A stretch of 64,000 bases of DNA from Sphingomonas sp. TDK1 (GTDB lineage: Bacteria; Pseudomonadota; Alphaproteobacteria; Sphingomonadales; Sphingomonadaceae), in the NCBI RefSeq assembly GCF_001650735.1, contig NZ_LXVY01000034.1, positions 459,611-523,610 on the forward strand, written 5' to 3'. This document shows positions 17,989 to 26,730 of the stretch, piece after piece (positions within the stretch are counted from its first letter, which is position 1; each line of letters begins with the position of its first letter). The notes beneath the pieces were generated by a model. The model searched no databases. It was not told where the DNA came from and saw nothing but the letters and a program-made list of their open reading frames with translations. The translations under genes and the position numbers were made by a program.

Positions 17989-20250
17989 ATGGCCCGGGCA
18001 AAAGACGGAACGATTCACTATTCTGGCGCCGAGGGCGGCTGGGGTTCGATGCGCGGCATGGCGCTGGTGGCTGGCGCCGAACGGCCCAGCCCGGACGTGC
18101 TGAAGACGCTCGCGCGACAGAACAAGCCTGGCGGGATGATGTGCACCTCATGCGCCTGGACCAAGCCGGCCAAGCCGCACATGTTCGAATTCTGCGAGAA
18201 CGGCGCCAAGGCGACCCTTTGGGACCTGACCTCCCGCCGCGCCACGCCTGCGTTTTTCGCCCAGCATACGCTCACCGAGCTGCGCGGCTGGAGTGACTTC
18301 GACCTTGAACAGGCCGGACGCCTCACCAATCCGATGCGCTACGACCGCGCGACCGACAAATATCTCCCGTGCACCTGGGAAGAGGCCTATCGCGGGATCG
18401 GCAAGAAGCTGCGCGGCTATGATCCCAAGACCACGATCTTCTACGCCTCGGGCAAGGCCAGCCTGGAGACGAGCTATGCCTGGGCGCTGTTCGCGCGAAT
18501 GTATGGGCACAACAACCTGCCCGACAGCTCGAACATGTGCCACGAGACCACCTCGGTGGCGCTCAAGTCGACGATCGGCGCGCCGGTGGGTACCTGCCTG
18601 CTCGAGGATTTCGAGCATTGCGACGCGATCTTCTTCTTCGGCCAGAACACCGGCACCAACAGCCCGCGATTCATTCATACGCTGACCGCAGCCCGCAAAC
18701 GCGGCGCCAAGATCGTCACGTTCAACCCGATCCGGGAAAAGGGGCTTCTCGAATTCCGCGATCCGCAGAGCATCCAGATGGTCACCGGCGGCAAGACCCG
18801 GATCTCGCACCAATATTATCAGCTCAAGCCCGGCAGCGACATCTCCGCCATGCTCGGCATCGCCAAGCATGTGCTCGCGGAGGAGGATCGCCGCGGCGGC
18901 GTGCTCGATCGTGCCTTTATCGCCGAGCACACCCATGGTTTCGAAGCCTTCGCGGAGAAGGTTCGCAGCACCAGCTGGGAAACGATCGAGGCCGAGACCG
19001 GCCTGCCCCGCGCCGACCTGATCGCCGCGGCAGATGTCTATATCGAGGCGGAAAGCGCGATCGGCATCTGGGGCATGGGGCTGACCCAGCATGTCGGCGG
19101 CTATGACAATGTCGCGGGCGTGGTGAACCTGATGTTGTTGCGCGGGAATATCGGTCGACTGGGCGCGGGCGTATCGCCGGTGCGTGGCCATTCCAACGTG
19201 CAGGGCCAGCGCACCGTCGGCATTTCGGAAAAGCCCGAGCTGGTGCCGCTCGACCAGCTCTCCGAGCAGTACGGCTTCCAGCCGCCGCGCGACGAAGGCT
19301 ACACCACCATCACCGGCTGCGAGGCGATCGCGGCGGGCAAGATCAATGCCTTTCTCGGGCTGGGCGGTAATTTCCTCCGCGCGATCCCCGATCACCGGGT
19401 AATGGAAAAGGCGTGGACCGGCATGGGCCTTACCGTCCAGATCGCCACCAAGCTCAATCGGGGACATCTATTCTGCGGCGAGACTGCCTATCTGCTCCCC
19501 ACCCTCGTCCGCTCGGAACGCGACATCCGCGACGGCACCCCGCAAGTGGTGACGATGGAGGACAGCCTCAGCTGCATCCACGGCTCCATCGGCGAGGCCA
19601 AGCCTGCTTCTCCGCATCTCGAGCCCGAACTCGCAATCGTCGCGGGTATCGCGGCCGCCACGCTCGATCCCAATCCGAACGTTCCGTGGGATGCCTGGTC
19701 GAACGACTATGCGCTGGTCCGTGACGCGATCGAGAAAACCTATCCGGACAAGTTCAAGGATTTCAACCAGCGGCTCTTCACCCCCGGCGGCTTCTTCAAG
19801 GGCAACAGCGCCCGCGACCGCAACTGGCAGACCAAGAGCGGCAAGGCCGACTTCACCGTGCCGACCCAATTAAATGCCACCGGTTTCGCCGATGCGGACG
19901 GCGTGTACCGGCTGATGACGCTGCGCTCGAACGACCAGTTCAACACCACCGTCTACGGCTATTCGGATCGCTTGCGCGGCATCGAGGGCAAGCGCGACGT
20001 GCTGCTGATCAGTCCCGCGGAAATGGAGCGGGCCGGCTTGACGGAAGGCCAGCGGGTAACGCTGGTGGGCGACGATTCCGATGGCATCGATCGCAAGGTC
20101 GAGGGGCTGGAAGTGCTGCCGTTCAACCTGCCCGCGGGCTGCGTCGCCGGCTATTATCCGGAGCTTAATCCGCTGATCGCGCTCAGCCATCATGAAAGCG
20201 AGTCAAAGACTCCCGCCGCCAAATCGGTACCCGTGCGAATTCGCGCCTGA
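17989..20250 (+). CDS. FdhF/YdeP-family molybdopterin oxidoreductase
   Basis: The 753-residue protein is a member of the bis-MGD oxidoreductase superfamily in the YdeP branch. It has an N-terminal Cys cluster (MMCTSCAW then FEFCENGAKA) typical of this branch, a probable Mo-ligand Cys in SSNMCHETTS, then FFFGQNTGTNSPR and GVSPVRGHSNVQGQRT. The C-terminal domain is the molybdopterin-dinucleotide barrel. YdeP relatives are implicated in acid resistance or formate-type oxidation, but no substrate is established. A GAAGGA ribosome site eight bases upstream supports this ATG over a GTG two codons earlier. It is divergent from fdhD-mobA, which would mature its cofactor. Confidence 0.9.
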   Translation: MARAKDGTIHYSGAEGGWGSMRGMALVAGAERPSPDVLKTLARQNKPGGMMCTSCAWTKPAKPHMFEFCENGAKATLWDLTSRRATPAFFAQHTLTELRGWSDFDLEQAGRLTNPMRYDRATDKYLPCTWEEAYRGIGKKLRGYDPKTTIFYASGKASLETSYAWALFARMYGHNNLPDSSNMCHETTSVALKSTIGAPVGTCLLEDFEHCDAIFFFGQNTGTNSPRFIHTLTAARKRGAKIVTFNPIREKGLLEFRDPQSIQMVTGGKTRISHQYYQLKPGSDISAMLGIAKHVLAEEDRRGGVLDRAFIAEHTHGFEAFAEKVRSTSWETIEAETGLPRADLIAAADVYIEAESAIGIWGMGLTQHVGGYDNVAGVVNLMLLRGNIGRLGAGVSPVRGHSNVQGQRTVGISEKPELVPLDQLSEQYGFQPPRDEGYTTITGCEAIAAGKINAFLGLGGNFLRAIPDHRVMEKAWTGMGLTVQIATKLNRGHLFCGETAYLLPTLVRSERDIRDGTPQVVTMEDSLSCIHGSIGEAKPASPHLEPELAIVAGIAAATLDPNPNVPWDAWSNDYALVRDAIEKTYPDKFKDFNQRLFTPGGFFKGNSARDRNWQTKSGKADFTVPTQLNATGFADADGVYRLMTLRSNDQFNTTVYGYSDRLRGIEGKRDVLLISPAEMERAGLTEGQRVTLVGDDSDGIDRKVEGLEVLPFNLPAGCVAGYYPELNPLIALSHHESESKTPAAKSVPVRIRA

Positions 20251-20350
20251 CGCCTGCGTTGCGCAAAGACGGCTGCCGGCTCTTGTCGGCGGCCGTTCTT
20301 ATGCTAGGCAGCGGACAACGTTGACAAACGATCCGGGAGGAGAGGACGAT

Positions 20351-22567
20351 ATGAAACGACGTACCCTGGCGCTGGCCGCACCGCTGCTGGCCCTTGCCGC
20401 AACCACCGCCATCACCGCACCCGCCCAGGCGCAACAGGCATCGCGCCCCTCGACCAACGCCAAGCTTTCCCCCGATGCGCGCGCCAAGGCCATCCTCGCG
20501 CAGATGACCGAGGACGAGAAGCTGACGCTGGTCTTCGGCCTTTTCGGCACCGACTTTGCGCCCAAGAACTTCAAGACGCCCGCAGAAGCGCGGCCGGGTT
20601 CAGCGGGCTACATCCCCGCCATCCCGCGTCTCGGTATTCCGGCCCAGTGGCAGACCGATGCCGGCGTCGGCGTGGCGACCCAGGGCAGCGCCGTGAACAA
20701 GCGCGGTCGCACCTCGCTTCCTTCCGGGATCGCCACTGCCGCTACCTGGGATCCGGGCCTCGCCTATAAGGGCGGGGCGATGATCGGTGCGGAGGCACGC
20801 GCCTCCGGCTTCAACGTCATGCTCGCTGGCGGCGTGAACCTGCTCCGCGAGCCGCGCAATGGCCGAAACTTTGAATATGGCGGCGAGGATCCGCTCCTCG
20901 CCGGAACGATGGTCGGTGCGCAGATCGCCGGCATCCAGTCGAACCACATCATCTCCACCGTGAAGCATTATGCGATCAACGATCAGGAGACCGATCGCAA
21001 CAAGATGAACGCGGTGCTGGATCGCACCGCCGCGCGGATGAGCGACTTGCTCGCCTTCAACATCGCGATCGAGAAATCGGATCCGGGTTCGGTGATGTGC
21101 AGCTACAACAAGGTCGACGGGCTCTGGGCCTGCGAACAGCCCTGGCTGCTCACCGACGTTCTGCGCCGCGACTGGGGCTGGAAGGGCTTCGTGATGTCGG
21201 ATTGGGGCGCGACCCACTCCACCGTCGCCGCCGCCAATGCAGGTCTCGAGCAGCAGTCCGGGTGGCCGTTCGATGAGCAGCCCTATTTCCGCGAACCGCT
21301 CAAGGCAGCCGTCGCCAAGGGCGACGTGACCAAGGCGCGCCTCGACGAGATGGCGCATCGCATCCTCCGCTCGATGTTCGCGCACGGGCTGTTCGATCAT
21401 CCGATCACCGCGGCACCGCTCGATCTCGCGCCGGCGATGCTGAAGGCACATGCCGACGTGACCCGCGCCGATGCGGAGGCCGCCATCGTCCTCCTCCAGA
21501 ACAAGGGCGACGTGCTGCCGCTGCTAGGCAGCGCCAAGCGCATCGTCGTGATCGGTGGGCATGCCGACAAGGGCGTGCTGGCCGGTGGCGGTTCTTCGCT
21601 GGTCTACCCGGTCGGCGGCAATGCGATGCCCGCGCTCGAGCCGAAGATCTGGCCGGGCCCGGTCATGTACCATCCGTCTTCGCCGCTGGAGGCGCTGCGC
21701 CGGCAGCTGCCGGGCGCGCAGATCAGCTATGTCGACGGCACCGACGCAGCAGCGGCCGCAGCGGCGGCCAAGCAGGCCGATGTTGCGCTGGTCTTCGCTA
21801 CCCAGTGGACCGGGGAGTCGTTCGACGTCTCGCTTGCCCTTCCCGACAATCAGGATGCCCTGATCGAGGCGGTCGCGGGCGCCAACGCCAAGACGGTGGT
21901 GGTGCTGGAAAGCGGCGGCCCCGTGCTCACGCCGTGGGCGGACAAGACCGCGGCGATCCTGGCAGCCTGGTACCCCGGCACCGCGGGCGGCGAGGCGATC
22001 GCCAACGTGCTGACCGGCAAGGTGAACCCCTCGGGCCACCTGCCCGCCAGCTTCCCGCGCAGCGTCTCGCAGCTGCCCAAGCCTAGCGCCCCCAACGACG
22101 GCGAGACGCGCTACACCGAAGGCGCGGCGGTGGGCTATAAATGGTACGACGCAAAGGGCGACAAGCCGCAATTCGCGTTCGGTCATGGCCTGTCCTACAC
22201 GCGCTTCGCCTATTCGGGCCTGAAGGCCGCGGCACCGAAGGGCCAGGTGACCGTCAGCTTTACACTCCGCAACACCGGCACCCGTGCGGGCGCGGACGTG
22301 GCGCAGGTCTATGTCTCGGGCGCAGGCTGGGAAGCGCCGAAGCGGCTGGGCGCGTTCCAGAAAATCGCGCTGGCGCCGGGCGCATCCAAGACGGTCTCCG
22401 TCACCGTCGATCCGCGTCTGCTGGCCATGTTCGACGGTGCTTCGAACCAGTGGAAGATCGCTGGAGGCAGCTACAAGGTGCTGCTCGGCCAATCCTCGGA
22501 AGACATTGTCGCAACTACCACCGTCAACGTGCCCGCACGCACGTTACCGGTAAGCTGGCACCCCTGA
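20351..22567 (+). CDS. Secreted glycoside hydrolase family 3 protein (beta-glucosidase-like)
   Basis: The 738-residue enzyme has a cleavable signal peptide ending AQAQQA near residue 26, an N-terminal GH3 TIM barrel with the nucleophile region VMSDWGATHS, the C-terminal alpha/beta sandwich, and a terminal fibronectin-III-like domain (about residues 640-735). It would hydrolyse beta-linked glucosides or xylosides in the periplasm; specificity cannot be read from the sequence. GGGAGGAGA, about 10 bases upstream, gives a good ribosome site for this ATG. A strong hairpin between it and the next convergent gene ends transcription. Confidence 0.92.
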   Translation: MKRRTLALAAPLLALAATTAITAPAQAQQASRPSTNAKLSPDARAKAILAQMTEDEKLTLVFGLFGTDFAPKNFKTPAEARPGSAGYIPAIPRLGIPAQWQTDAGVGVATQGSAVNKRGRTSLPSGIATAATWDPGLAYKGGAMIGAEARASGFNVMLAGGVNLLREPRNGRNFEYGGEDPLLAGTMVGAQIAGIQSNHIISTVKHYAINDQETDRNKMNAVLDRTAARMSDLLAFNIAIEKSDPGSVMCSYNKVDGLWACEQPWLLTDVLRRDWGWKGFVMSDWGATHSTVAAANAGLEQQSGWPFDEQPYFREPLKAAVAKGDVTKARLDEMAHRILRSMFAHGLFDHPITAAPLDLAPAMLKAHADVTRADAEAAIVLLQNKGDVLPLLGSAKRIVVIGGHADKGVLAGGGSSLVYPVGGNAMPALEPKIWPGPVMYHPSSPLEALRRQLPGAQISYVDGTDAAAAAAAAKQADVALVFATQWTGESFDVSLALPDNQDALIEAVAGANAKTVVVLESGGPVLTPWADKTAAILAAWYPGTAGGEAIANVLTGKVNPSGHLPASFPRSVSQLPKPSAPNDGETRYTEGAAVGYKWYDAKGDKPQFAFGHGLSYTRFAYSGLKAAAPKGQVTVSFTLRNTGTRAGADVAQVYVSGAGWEAPKRLGAFQKIALAPGASKTVSVTVDPRLLAMFDGASNQWKIAGGSYKVLLGQSSEDIVATTTVNVPARTLPVSWHP

Positions 22568-22576
22568 TCGGCATCT

Positions 22577-22604
22577 CCCGCGCGTCCTGCGAAGGACGTG
22601 CGGG
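22577..22604. terminator. Hairpin between convergent genes
   Basis: A 12-bp stem (CCCGCGCGTCCT pairing with AGGACGTGCGGG, one G-T pair) closes on a GCGA tetraloop. It lies in the 45 bp between the GH3 gene and the convergent oxidoreductase gene. There is no clear T-tract, so its use as an intrinsic terminator for either strand is likely but not certain. Confidence 0.6.
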
Positions 22605-22612
22605 GGCGCCCT

Positions 22613-23632
22613 TCAGGCAACGGGGATGCGCCGTCCTTCTTGTGCGCTGCGCTTGGCGAGCTCGATCAGTTTGAGCCCGCCAAGCGCATCTTCTGCAGCC
22701 ACCGGCGACGGCGTTCCGTCCCGGATCGCCGCTGCAACGCCCGCATAAAACCGCCGGTAATCGCCGCGTTCGGACGTGATAATCTCGCTCAAGCCGTCCG
22801 GCATCGTCAGCTTGCCGTACTGCGCCGGATCTTCGAGCCCATGGTTCGGATCGCGTACCGATCCACCGGCACGCATCGCAGCTTCCTGCGGATCCAGCCC
22901 GTATTTGACGAAGCTGCCGCGGCGCCCGTGCAGCGCGAAGCGAGGACGCGCCGCCGCGATCATTCGCGAGCTCGCCAGCACGACCCGCCGCACGCCGTAG
23001 AACAGCGTCAGGTTGAAATAGTCGTCGACCAGGCTGTTACCCCGCTGGCTCGCGACATCGCCCTGCACGGCCTCTGGCATCCCGAATAGCACCAATGCCT
23101 GGTCGATCATGTGCGGACCTAGGTCGAGCAGTTGCCCCGCCCCCTCGGCTTCCTTCCAAGCCTGAGACAATTCCGGCCGGAAGCGATCCCAATACGCTTC
23201 GAACAGCAGGATTTCGCCGAGGCGGTCGCTCTCGACCAACGACTGGACGGCGAGAAAATCGCTGTCCCAGCGCCGATTGTGGAACGGCACCAGCATGCGC
23301 CCCTGCGCTTTGGCGAGCGCGATCAGCACCTCTGCCTGCGCGACGCTGGGCGTGAGCGGCTTGTCGATGACGACATGCTTGCTCGCGTTGAGCGCCGCCT
23401 CCGCCAGCGGGAAGTGCGTCGGGTTGGGCGTGGAAATCACCACCAGGTCGACATCGGGATCGGCGATCACCGCGTCCGGCGACACCGCGCGTACACCAGG
23501 ATAGGCAGCCTGTACCGCATCGGCGCGGGAAGTGCCCACCGCCGCCAACACAAGGCCGTCCACCGCTTCGATCAGCGGTGCGTGGAAGGCGGTACCGCCA
23601 AGGCCGAAGCCGATCAGGCCGGTGCGGATCAT
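22613..23632 (-). CDS. Gfo/Idh/MocA-family NAD(P)-dependent oxidoreductase
   Basis: The 339-residue protein has an N-terminal Rossmann fold (TGLIGFGLGGTAFHAP) and the family Lys motif in VVIDKPLTPS, replacing the usual EKP with DKP. The C-terminal half is the family's substrate-binding beta-sheet domain. Members oxidise or reduce sugars, inositols or related compounds; the substrate here is unknown. It lies convergent to a secreted GH3 hydrolase, so a carbohydrate role is plausible. Confidence 0.88.
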   Translation of the reverse strand: MIRTGLIGFGLGGTAFHAPLIEAVDGLVLAAVGTSRADAVQAAYPGVRAVSPDAVIADPDVDLVVISTPNPTHFPLAEAALNASKHVVIDKPLTPSVAQAEVLIALAKAQGRMLVPFHNRRWDSDFLAVQSLVESDRLGEILLFEAYWDRFRPELSQAWKEAEGAGQLLDLGPHMIDQALVLFGMPEAVQGDVASQRGNSLVDDYFNLTLFYGVRRVVLASSRMIAAARPRFALHGRRGSFVKYGLDPQEAAMRAGGSVRDPNHGLEDPAQYGKLTMPDGLSEIITSERGDYRRFYAGVAAAIRDGTPSPVAAEDALGGLKLIELAKRSAQEGRRIPVA

Positions 23633-23715
23633 GTAATTCTCCCGTTGCCGTGGGGCAGCGGCCTAGCGGGAACCGTTCGGCATTCCAAGCAAGGTGCGGC
23701 GGACGGCCGTCCGCG

Positions 23716-24228
23716 CTAGTCGCGACTGTCCACCGCGCCGATATGCTCCGCCACGGCCTCCGCCAACCGCCGCATCTGCGCACGCTGCCGGAACGATGCG
23801 GGGCCATGCGGGCGCTGGTCCAGCCCGCAAAGCGCCCCGACGGGAAACGCGCCGTTCCGAACCACGACGCCGGTGTAATAGCGGGCGCGCGGCCCTCCAG
23901 TGACGAGGGGATTCGCCGAGAAACGGGGATCGAGCCGCAAGTCCGGCACGCTCATCATCCCGTCCGCGGCTGCGATCGTGTGCGCGCAAAAGGCGATTGC
24001 GCGCGGCAGCACCACGGGCTCCACGCCGAGGGCGCCGACCATCCGCTGGATCTCGCCATCGGTTACGGTGAGCATGGCGATCGGTGTGCACAGCACCCGA
24101 CGCACCTCCTCCAGCAATTCGCGCAGGACCGGATCGTCCGGGGCGATCGGCGGCAGTGCCTCCACCGCGCGCTGGCGCTCGGCTTCGCCCTCGGGACGAA
24201 AGGCGGCCGAGAAGAAATGCAGGCTCAT
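23716..24228 (-). CDS. GAF-domain protein
   Basis: This 170-residue protein consists almost entirely of one GAF domain (about residues 30-165), with the conserved FCAHTI and VPDLRLDPRFSANPLV segments seen in stand-alone GAF sensors. Its start overlaps the stop of the diguanylate cyclase gene by 4 bp (ATGA), so the two are translated together. A role as a sensory partner of that cyclase is inferred from the coupling; the ligand is unknown. Confidence 0.85.
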   Translation of the reverse strand: MSLHFFSAAFRPEGEAERQRAVEALPPIAPDDPVLRELLEEVRRVLCTPIAMLTVTDGEIQRMVGALGVEPVVLPRAIAFCAHTIAAADGMMSVPDLRLDPRFSANPLVTGGPRARYYTGVVVRNGAFPVGALCGLDQRPHGPASFRQRAQMRRLAEAVAEHIGAVDSRD

Positions 24229-25160
24229 GCCGCCCGCCGCATCTGAACCGGCGTGTCGAATGCGATCCGGATCGCATTCTTGCCGTTACGCTTCACTTCA
24301 AGCATCGCTTCATCCGCCAGTGCAATCAATCGTTCGGTGTCATCCCCCGCCGCAGCGTCAATCACCACCGCCCCCATGCTGCAGGTGACGGCGTAGCCGG
24401 TCGCCCGCAGCGCGTCGCTGAGGCGGGCATGGAGGCTCTCCGCCACCTGCTCTGGTGCAGCCTCCCGCTCGATCGCCAGACAGGCGCAGAATTCGTCCCC
24501 GCCCAACCGCGCGAACAGGTCGTCGGCACGCATCCGCGCGCGTGCCTCGTCGGCAAAGCAGCGGAGCACATCGTCGCCAGCGGCATGGCCATAGCGGTCA
24601 TTCACTGCCTTGAACCCGTCCAGGTCCATGTAGAGCAGCAACAGCGTGGCCCCACGTCGCCGTCCAATTCGCGCGACGCGTTCGATCTGGCTGCGAAAGG
24701 CGCCTCCGTTCAGCGAACGGGTCAGATAGTCGGTCGAGGCGCGCCAGCGCTCGCTATCGATCGAATGGCGCAGGGTAGCGACCATCAGCACGATCATGAT
24801 CGCCGCCGCGGCGCGCGTCGCGGTGTTCCAGATCGCCACGGTGGTCGAAAGCCCGCTTTGGTCTACCGCGGGAATATAGCCGAAACCGTTCATGGCCGAG
24901 CTGATCGCCACGCTGAACAGCACCACGCCGATGCCAGCGCGCTCACGGAGAGTCCAGGCCGCGAAACAGTCGACGAACAGATAGCCGATCGTCAGCGACA
25001 TCATCGGCCCGGTGAGCCAGTCCAGCAGCGTCACCAGCAACAGCCCCGCGCCGACACCGAGCCAAGCTTGGCGCGGATGTAGCTGCGTCGTCCATCGGAA
25101 ACTGCGCATCATAGCCTTGATCAAGGCCGATTGCGGCGGCGGTGCATTCACGCGATCCAC
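24225..25160 (-). CDS. Membrane diguanylate cyclase (GGDEF)
   Basis: The 311-residue protein has four or five N-terminal membrane helices (about residues 30-130), a short linker and a C-terminal GGDEF domain with an intact active site (FARLGGDEFCA) and the metal-binding YMDLDGFKAVND motif. It should make cyclic di-GMP from two GTP. No RxxD product-inhibition site is obvious upstream of the GG(D/E)EF motif. It overlaps the downstream GAF gene by 4 bp. Other c-di-GMP proteins in the window are a PilZ protein at 31.4 kb and a GGDEF-EAL protein at 49.8 kb. Confidence 0.92.
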   Translation of the reverse strand: MDRVNAPPPQSALIKAMMRSFRWTTQLHPRQAWLGVGAGLLLVTLLDWLTGPMMSLTIGYLFVDCFAAWTLRERAGIGVVLFSVAISSAMNGFGYIPAVDQSGLSTTVAIWNTATRAAAAIMIVLMVATLRHSIDSERWRASTDYLTRSLNGGAFRSQIERVARIGRRRGATLLLLYMDLDGFKAVNDRYGHAAGDDVLRCFADEARARMRADDLFARLGGDEFCACLAIEREAAPEQVAESLHARLSDALRATGYAVTCSMGAVVIDAAAGDDTERLIALADEAMLEVKRNGKNAIRIAFDTPVQMRRAA

Positions 25161-25257
25161 TCCCCCAAGGCTTGGATACTCTTTGGAGCCCAGTAGCTTA
25201 ACGCGCCCAAAACATATGAATTGCCAAGCTGCTGCTCCGTAAAACTACCAAATGCGA

Positions 25258-26661
25258 TCAGTTGACGGCGGCGACCAGCTGTAGCGCCGCGTCGATCGCA
25301 GCGACAGCGCCCGCGCCGCGCGGCGCATCGTTAGCGAAAATTGCGAATGTCAGCATAGCGCCGCTGGCCGTCCGCACATAGCCCGCCAGGGCGTGCACGC
25401 CCGCCAGCGTTCCCGTCTTTGCGAGCACGTGTCCCGCCAGGGGTGTGTTACGGAACCGACGGGCGAGCGTGCCATCGACGCCGCCAATCGGCAGGGTGTC
25501 CCGCCAGGCCGCGCCCCATGGCTGGCCTGACGCCCAGCGGAGAAACTGAACCATCGCGCGCGGCGTGACCCGGTCATAGGTCGACATGCCCGAACCATCG
25601 GCGAACTCCCTGCTCCAGGCGGCGACCCCTGCTCGATCCAGCATCTCCGCCACGCGCTTCACGCCCTCCTCCGCCGAGCCGTCACCGATGCGTCGCAGCA
25701 ACAACTCCGCTTCCAGATTATCGCTGGTCTTGTTGGTATGTCGCAGGGTCTCGATCAAAGGCGGCGGGGTGGCGCGGCAGATCAGCGTGCCGTGCGGCAC
25801 CGGGGGCGGCGCCGCACCCGTCACGCGGTGGCGGGACCGATAGCGTCCAGCTACTCGGACGCCCCGAGCTTCCAGCAACTGCTTCAGGCGCCATGCCGCG
25901 AACAGCGCAGGGTCATCCACGCCAATTTCTGTGTGCACCGTCCCGCCTTCGGCACGCAGACTGCCGGTAAGGTGCAGCACCGAGTCGAACGGCATCCTGT
26001 CGACCGTGACAATATCCGTCGCCCCCGACCGGACCTCGACATGATGATCCACGGTGAAGAAGGGCGGCGCTTCGACACGGACCAACTTGTCACCGCCGGC
26101 GGACGAGACATGGATTGTCGCAAGATTGCCGTCCAAGCTGAGCGCGGATACGGCCGCACCCGATCGCGTGCCCATATTGTTCCAGCTCATACCCGAAATC
26201 CAGCGAGCTTCCACGAACGCCGAGTCGTCGCCGATCACGTCCCGCACGCGCTTCGTCCGCGCTGCGACGGCGTCGGCGAGCGTCGCAAGGCAATCGACGA
26301 TGCAGTCGTCGGCGCTCGAAAGCCGACCGTCGCCATGACCTTCAAGGATGACATCGTCGCCATCGAGGCGGACGGCCGTTCCCGCAGTCAAATCCGGTCC
26401 GTCGGTCGACAGCGCCGAAAGCGCTGCGGCCGTGGTCAGCAATTTGGCGGTGGATGCCGGCTGGAAACGCTGATCTGGCGCGATGGAGACGATCTCCCGG
26501 CCGTCCGCATCGAGCACCAGCATGCCGAAGCGGACGCCGGGGCCCGCAGCGGCCAGTCGGGCCTCCACCTGCGCTCGCAGAGTCGATTGTGCGGCGGCGG
26601 GAACGGTAAAGGCCAACAGCGGGAGAAGCGCAGCACAGCGCAGAAGCGAGAGGCGTTGCAT
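25258..26661 (-). CDS. dacB: D-alanyl-D-alanine carboxypeptidase/endopeptidase (PBP4 type)
   Basis: The 467-residue class C low-molecular-weight penicillin-binding protein trims D-Ala or cleaves crosslinks in periplasmic peptidoglycan. It has a signal peptide ending AAAQS near residue 25, the nucleophile motif STAKLL near 63, SDN in NKTSDNLEAEL, and KTG in LAKTGTLAGVHALAG. The large insertion between STAK and SDN is the usual PBP4 accessory domain. It is divergent from the altronate-dehydratase gene with about 70 bp between starts. Confidence 0.93.
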   Translation of the reverse strand: MQRLSLLRCAALLPLLAFTVPAAAQSTLRAQVEARLAAAGPGVRFGMLVLDADGREIVSIAPDQRFQPASTAKLLTTAAALSALSTDGPDLTAGTAVRLDGDDVILEGHGDGRLSSADDCIVDCLATLADAVAARTKRVRDVIGDDSAFVEARWISGMSWNNMGTRSGAAVSALSLDGNLATIHVSSAGGDKLVRVEAPPFFTVDHHVEVRSGATDIVTVDRMPFDSVLHLTGSLRAEGGTVHTEIGVDDPALFAAWRLKQLLEARGVRVAGRYRSRHRVTGAAPPPVPHGTLICRATPPPLIETLRHTNKTSDNLEAELLLRRIGDGSAEEGVKRVAEMLDRAGVAAWSREFADGSGMSTYDRVTPRAMVQFLRWASGQPWGAAWRDTLPIGGVDGTLARRFRNTPLAGHVLAKTGTLAGVHALAGYVRTASGAMLTFAIFANDAPRGAGAVAAIDAALQLVAAVN

Positions 26662-26730
26662 CGCAGCATCCTATGCCCGCCCGAAGCCGCACGAAAGCCA
26701 TTCTCTTCGTGCGCAAAGAAGGTTTCGTCC

